DNA from: Mesodorylaimus sp. YZB2_4
Lineage: Eukaryota > Nematoda > Enoplea > Dorylaimida > Dorylaimidae
Direction of reading: 5' to 3'
Length of the DNA: 64,000 nucleotides
Assembly: GCA_030248295.1 (NCBI GenBank)
Contig: JASANH010000965.1
Location: forward strand, 372,001 to 436,000
The number at the start of each line of letters is the position of its first letter. Within the stretch, counting starts at the first letter, position 1. Both the position numbers and the translations under genes were made by a program. Shown here piece by piece: positions 59,770-64,000 of the stretch. A model generated the notes under the pieces. That model was not told where the DNA came from and searched no databases. It saw nothing but the letters and a program-made list of their open reading frames with translations.

Positions 59770-61740
59770 ATGGCTGCTCAGTCCCACAAGTCCGCTTCCG
59801 ACCCAAAAGTACGCCACCGTCACAAGAAGCTGGTTCGCCGCACGAAGACGATGGAGTTTCATCCCAATCAAACTTTTGCGAACTATTGCTTTATGTTTGT
59901 TCCAGGAAGATGGCAAAAAATCCCGCATCGTAGCCGAACTGGAGCCGGAGCAAGTGCGATGGTTCTATAAGAAAACCGACTCGGACAAGGACAAAGCGGT
60001 ATCCACTACCCGGTCAGAAAACCTTGCTTCCAGGCGAAAAGGCTGCAGCGAAGACCAGTCAATTGAAGGATCCATCGAAGTCCGAGAAGCCCAAATCGAT
60101 GGTGGTCGAAGCGCGGCGCTTCCCTTTTCGGCTGAAGCCTCTTTACTGGGTACAGGTACAGGTACAGTAGGTCTGGTTCGAGGGACTTGCACATTTCTCA
60201 GCTCAGAGGCCCTATTTCAGGTGGACCGGTTTAACTGGTCCGTGGAACCTGGTTCTTCCTTAATGGCAACAGGCATTGGCAGCCTTTGGACGGCAGCAGC
60301 ACATAAAGATGTTCGCCGGTAAGCCAATCCCCGAACGAACCAGTCAGAACATCGCGGCTGATCAAGCCTGTGGGCGAAGCGAAAGATGCGGATCAAGAAC
60401 GCAAGAAAGGGCAAGGCGCCGAAGTGCAAACGGTTCAGCGCGGTCGATGCCCTTCTGTACAATCACGGCCACTGGTCGCGATGGTGGTGGTACCTGAAGA
60501 GTACGAGCGGCACGAGGTTGATGCGCGGCTATCGAACTCGTGCTCGGCCGGACGATGGACCGCCTCCATTCACCGATCTCTTCGTCACTCACCGAATCAG
60601 CCAGAAGCGTGCTTGGAACAAGATCGCCAAGTTGGTCGCTGGGCAAGTTTCCGTGCGAACATGTTGTTTTCTGCCGACTGTTACCATAAATTTTCCGACT
60701 GATATAAAGATGCAAAGCCGAATACTATGCCTTTCGGACTGCGGTATTCGGGCGAGCACTTGCTCCAAACCCATTTCCGCGATCGGCCCGTTTTCCTATT
60801 TGTTGATTGGCGTATACAGAACTGGACTTCGACGAGCGTAGGCGGCTTGATTTTGTGCTCCTTTGTGTCCTTAGATTTTATTGTATCGTTCCATTTAAGA
60901 CGTAATGGCGAACCGCACACCTGACTTCCTGCAGCACCTTTTGAGGTTTCCTGAACGAGACGATGATGGACTTGTACTACGCCAGCCCTGTGCACGGACT
61001 GACGGCAAGCTAGTGCCGCCAACTTATAGTTTGGTCCGCATGCGCTAGTTGTAACCATTTGTCTTTACAGATCACGCATGCCGTCAGCACCAACATGAAT
61101 CGGATGTGACGCACATTCAACGCGCACGATCCAACCTTCATAAGTCGTGGTGGTCGCGTCTCGCTGGTGGCTCACAGCTTGGGATCTGTCATCGCCTACG
61201 ACATCTTGACCATCGGTGACAGTGCAGCGACGGTACGAACAAGATTCGCATAACATCACACATTCTAAAGTCTACATTTAGGACCCGGGAGATGATCGTT
61301 TGTCAATAGTTCCACGCTCGAGTACTGACACACCTTGGTTGATGTTTCGAGTAAATCTCATCTGCCTCGTTTAAACTTGTCCTAATCATGATTTCGCTTG
61401 CAGACGCGCCATCTGTTCTGCATTGGATCGCCTCTGGACATCTTTCTGGCCGCCCGGCATGTGCACGGACCACGGATTCTGAACCCGCCAGGTGTAGCTC
61501 CAGGCCACCGAATTCACATTTACCACCCAGCCGATGTCGAGGTGAGCATACTTTCTCTCTTCCGCTTCTGTCTTCTCGATTCTCAGTGTTCCTAGGCTTA
61601 TCGGATCGAGCCCCACGTGTCGGAGATCTACGCCACCATCGATCCACTAAAGATCCACAAGGCCAACGCGCCGAATCCAATGCCCTACGATAAAATGCCC
61701 AACAAACTGCTGGTGCGTCAACAGCACAAGACTCCCCCAC
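59770..61740 (+). pseudogene. DDHD-type phospholipase A1 (DDHD1/2-like), disrupted
   Basis: DDHD proteins are cytosolic phosphatidic-acid-preferring PLA1 enzymes. Blocks in order: LEPEQVRWFYKKTDSDKDK (WWE-like, about 59937-60000), LVRGTWFFLNGNRHWQPLDG (about 60236-60295), STSGTRLMRGYRTRARPDD (about 60500-60555), FLNETMMDLYYASPVHG (about 60950-61000), RVSLVAHSLGSVIAYDIL with the lipase Ser at 61176-61178, LFCIGSPLDIFLAARHV (about 61411-61460), and after an intron YRIEPHVSEIYATIDPLKIH. Damage: TAA at 60304-60306 right after WQPLDGSST, and TGA at 61107-61109 in the same frame as HSLGS. The usual VHGIGQ is VTHRISQ. The final DDHD metal-site residues were not found. A possible start is MAAQSHKSA at 59770, but the 5' exons are uncertain. 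A real pseudogene and poor sequence are both possible. Confidence 0.65.
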
Positions 61741-61749
61741 AAAGCCGCA

Positions 61750-63030
61750 AAAAGAAAAGAAATCGAAAGACACATCAGACAAAACCAGCGAGCTGTCTTG
61801 CTGTACATGCTTGTGCGCTCTCTACGACATTCCCAAGTCGCCCAGTGGAGGAACGAAAGACAAAAAGTGACCAGATGATGGAGGCGTGTGATGTGTCAAT
61901 GGCCTATTTCCGTGGAGACTTGTCTGAACTGTCTCCGAACAAGGTCAAAGCTGCCACTCGGATGATCATTCGGTGTACTAGCCCATCTGAAAACACGCCT
62001 CACAGCAGATATTCGTTTTCGGTACTTCGGGGTTTCCTGTGCTTGTTTATTTGGCCTTCAGCTCTTTTAATCGTAAGTCTGTGAACAAAGGCGTTTGAAC
62101 CTCACCATTAGATAAAGGTGAGGGTCGCTGTGACTGCCGAAAGTTCCCTGCGAAGATGATGGTTCAAGATCTTTATCAGGCATTGTGGTACAGCCATACC
62201 GAGAACATGTGATACCAAGCCATACCAAGTATCAACGCGGTAAATCATCACCCAGCCTCCCAGCTTTTTCCAGCCAAACCTTCTAAAGCAAGGCGGACCA
62301 GCCCGCTTGATCCGGCTTGATCCCTGTGAACAAGTGTGTCCTCGTCGAAATCGTAATAGGTGAGGGTACTGTATGCCGATACACACCTTCAAGCCTTGCG
62401 TGAGACCCTTGCAAGCCTTCGTTCTTGGACAGTGATGGTCACTGATTTCTTGAGTGACATGAGTGACTGCCGCGAGATTTTAGGTTTAGAGGTTGTCATA
62501 AATGGTATAAATGTTATTAGCAAAACAGGTTACTACAAGTACAGTTAAGGTAAAACGTATTTCTAATTTGACAGTAGTGAAATTGTGCATTTTAACATCG
62601 TGTGGTCTGTGAAACAATGCGTGTGCAAGTTTGACAACCAAGACGTTGGGATAAAAAGTAGCTGGACTACTGCTCTTCTAATAAAATGTTCTTTGCCATG
62701 CATTAAAAAATTCCACATTACAGTTTTCCAGGCTATTAATTTGACGGTAATGGGCATCATGGCTTCACTGTCGCATGCTGTCTGATTTATAACATGGTCC
62801 ATCCAAGGCGCCATGTCGCACACGACATTCAAAGCTCCCGCAGCTTGAGCTAAACATCGAGCCGCCAGTCGGTGCGCAATCTTCTGTACTCGCTTTTGCA
62901 TTTCACAGCACTTGTTCGATTCAAACTTGAAATCGGCGTCTGTTTGGTTCGTCGTCAGTCAGGAGAACGTGATCGGCTTTTGTTCTTTCTTGTTCGTTCG
63001 GCTTTATTTCGCTTTTTTTGGTTTTGCGTC
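61750..63030. other. Stretch without a supported gene
   Basis: An open frame downstream of the DDHD fragment (to about 62084) is Lys/Arg-rich and may be leftover coding sequence. Nothing is recognisable beyond it. Confidence 0.3.
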
Positions 63031-63041
63031 GACGATAACAA

Positions 63042-63262
63042 TGGCGACCCCGAATACTCGGCGTGCAATGCCGAATCGCAGTGTAAAACGAAAAAGCGAG
63101 GATCAAAACTGTGGAACGAATAAACGGTAGGCAATTTCAATTTTACTGGTCATTGAAGTTACGTATTAGAACGGTTTCTGTATTTTAATTGTTTCGGAAT
63201 GCAGTGAGCTTTCTTCACCTTCCAATCGAGTTGAAGTTAGGCCAAAAAGGGTTCTTTGTCGC
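63042..63262 (+). CDS. Possible first exon(s) of an unrecognised gene
   Basis: MATPNTRRAMPNRSVKRKSE begins at 63042 in a plausible context, is strongly basic and could be a nuclear signal. GTAGGC near 63127 is a possible donor and TTCGGAATGCAG near 63205 an acceptor, leading into LSSPSNRVEVRPKRVL. The gene would continue off the right edge. No family recognised. Confidence 0.3.
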
Positions 63263-63269
63263 CTTGGGC

Positions 63270-64000
63270 ATCGTTGAGCTATGGTCCTGCAAAGACAGAC
63301 TTTGAAGCGATTTGTTTCCGGCTGCGAGGTACTTTGCGCCGAAATTTTTATCGTTTGCGGTTGTTCTCGTATGAGCTTGAAAGCGCTACTCAGTATCGGA
63401 AACATACAAGGTGTAAACCAATACGAAACCCCTATCGAGGTTTTTGTTGAAATTTTTGCAAAGGGGAGCATTGACAAATCTTGAACCTATGTCGGGAAAC
63501 CACAAAACTCCATGGGATTTCGGTAGCTAAAACCCTCCTAAATTGCGAACGTTCGACTTACTGGGACTACTAAAAACCAAAATTTCGAGTGAAAGTGGTT
63601 TCGAGGGTAATGTAGATTCACCCAATCGGGAGTGATGCTCGTAACAGCACAGTTACGATTACTGTGATTGTGATTAAGCTGCTTCTCAAAAGCAATTGTA
63701 AATAATGGATTCATTGACGGTTTCAGATTTCTTGACATATTTGCCCCAGGAGATGAATTTTCATACTTTTGTGCCCCTTCTTTTAATTCAGCCAGGACTA
63801 TGTATCTTAGTCTACTAAAGTATTCCATTGTTTTTAGAAAATCCCCGGTTGAAATAGTCGAAAGAAATTCGAACGAAAGGTCGTCAGTGGTGCGCAAGAT
63901 ATATTTAACATGTTTCCTCTAACAAGTCATCAATTGGTCTACCTTGTTCTCTAGGTCGTGAGGAATGAAACGCAGCTGATGAAGCAAGTTGCACATTTGA
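63270..64000. other. Right end of the window, nothing recognised
   Basis: Overlapping open frames on both strands (63166-63477, 63538-63897 minus) show no motif. Parts may be exons of the gene starting at 63042. Confidence 0.3.

Noticed and set aside
60942..60944. A third in-frame stop in the DDHD gene
   Set aside because: It could be intronic if a GAG acceptor at 60945 is used, so it is not counted as a lesion.
61107..61109. Selenocysteine recoding of the DDHD UGA
   Set aside because: The aligned residue is Tyr, not Cys; no selenoprotein of this family is known to me; another stop lies upstream.

Overview
The window is nuclear DNA from an invertebrate animal. I favour a nematode, or less surely another ecdysozoan. 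Genes are split by many short GT-AG introns, often 47-60 bp, whose acceptors follow a TTTTCAG/TTTTTAG pattern. The gene set is ordinary bilaterian: ribosome biogenesis, cytochrome c, a TFIIH subunit, septin, HECT ligase and mitochondrial P450. Arrestin-fold copies, an SH3-SH2 tyrosine kinase, an N-terminally extended globin and a peptide-receptor-like GPCR also fit nematodes. Species cannot be decided from sequence alone. Family assignments come from recalled protein signatures, not from a search.

Layout. 1-2.4 kb: part of UTP20 (minus), running off the left edge. 2.8-3.4 kb: a decayed non-LTR reverse transcriptase. 4.6-22.5 kb: a same-strand cluster of five arrestin-domain copies (three intact, one frameshifted, one reduced to exon 1). 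Interleaved with them are a decayed PIF/Harbinger transposon (about 6.9-9.7 kb), a SINE with target-site duplications, an SH3-SH2-kinase gene with a stop codon directly after DFG, and a small inverted-repeat element holding a tandem array. 23.7-24.9 kb: an intronless globin with a possible myristoylation signal. 25.5-28.1 kb: a septin of the SEPT6/8 type with a MITE in intron 2. 28.4-35.8 kb: an ACAD9/VLCAD-like gene that appears to lack the catalytic glutamate. 36.0-36.3 kb: GTF2H5 (TFIIH p8). 36.4-36.8 kb: cytochrome c (minus, convergent). 38.5-45.1 kb: HECTD3, complete to the HECT cysteine. 46.0-49.3 kb: two intronless paralogues of an unrecognised family sharing a 42-residue C-terminus. 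52.1-53.8 kb: a mitochondrial-clan cytochrome P450. 55.0-56.3 kb: an intronless seven-transmembrane receptor (minus). 59.8-61.7 kb: a DDHD-type phospholipase A1 gene with in-frame stops.

Intergenic DNA and long introns are packed with dispersed repeats. At least two are tRNA-derived SINE families with Pol III A and B boxes, plus three further unnamed families. Short TACTGTA/TACAGTA words also recur. There is no operon or defence island in the bacterial sense. ACAD9 and GTF2H5 are only 183 bp apart on the same strand and might be co-transcribed. ACAD9, cytochrome c and the P450 are all mitochondrial, but nothing shows that they are co-regulated.

Points most worth following: the ACAD9-like protein without its catalytic base, the tandem pair of unknown proteins, the arrestin cluster that has changed its intron structure, the kinase with a stop after DFG, and the hairpin-bearing repeat family.
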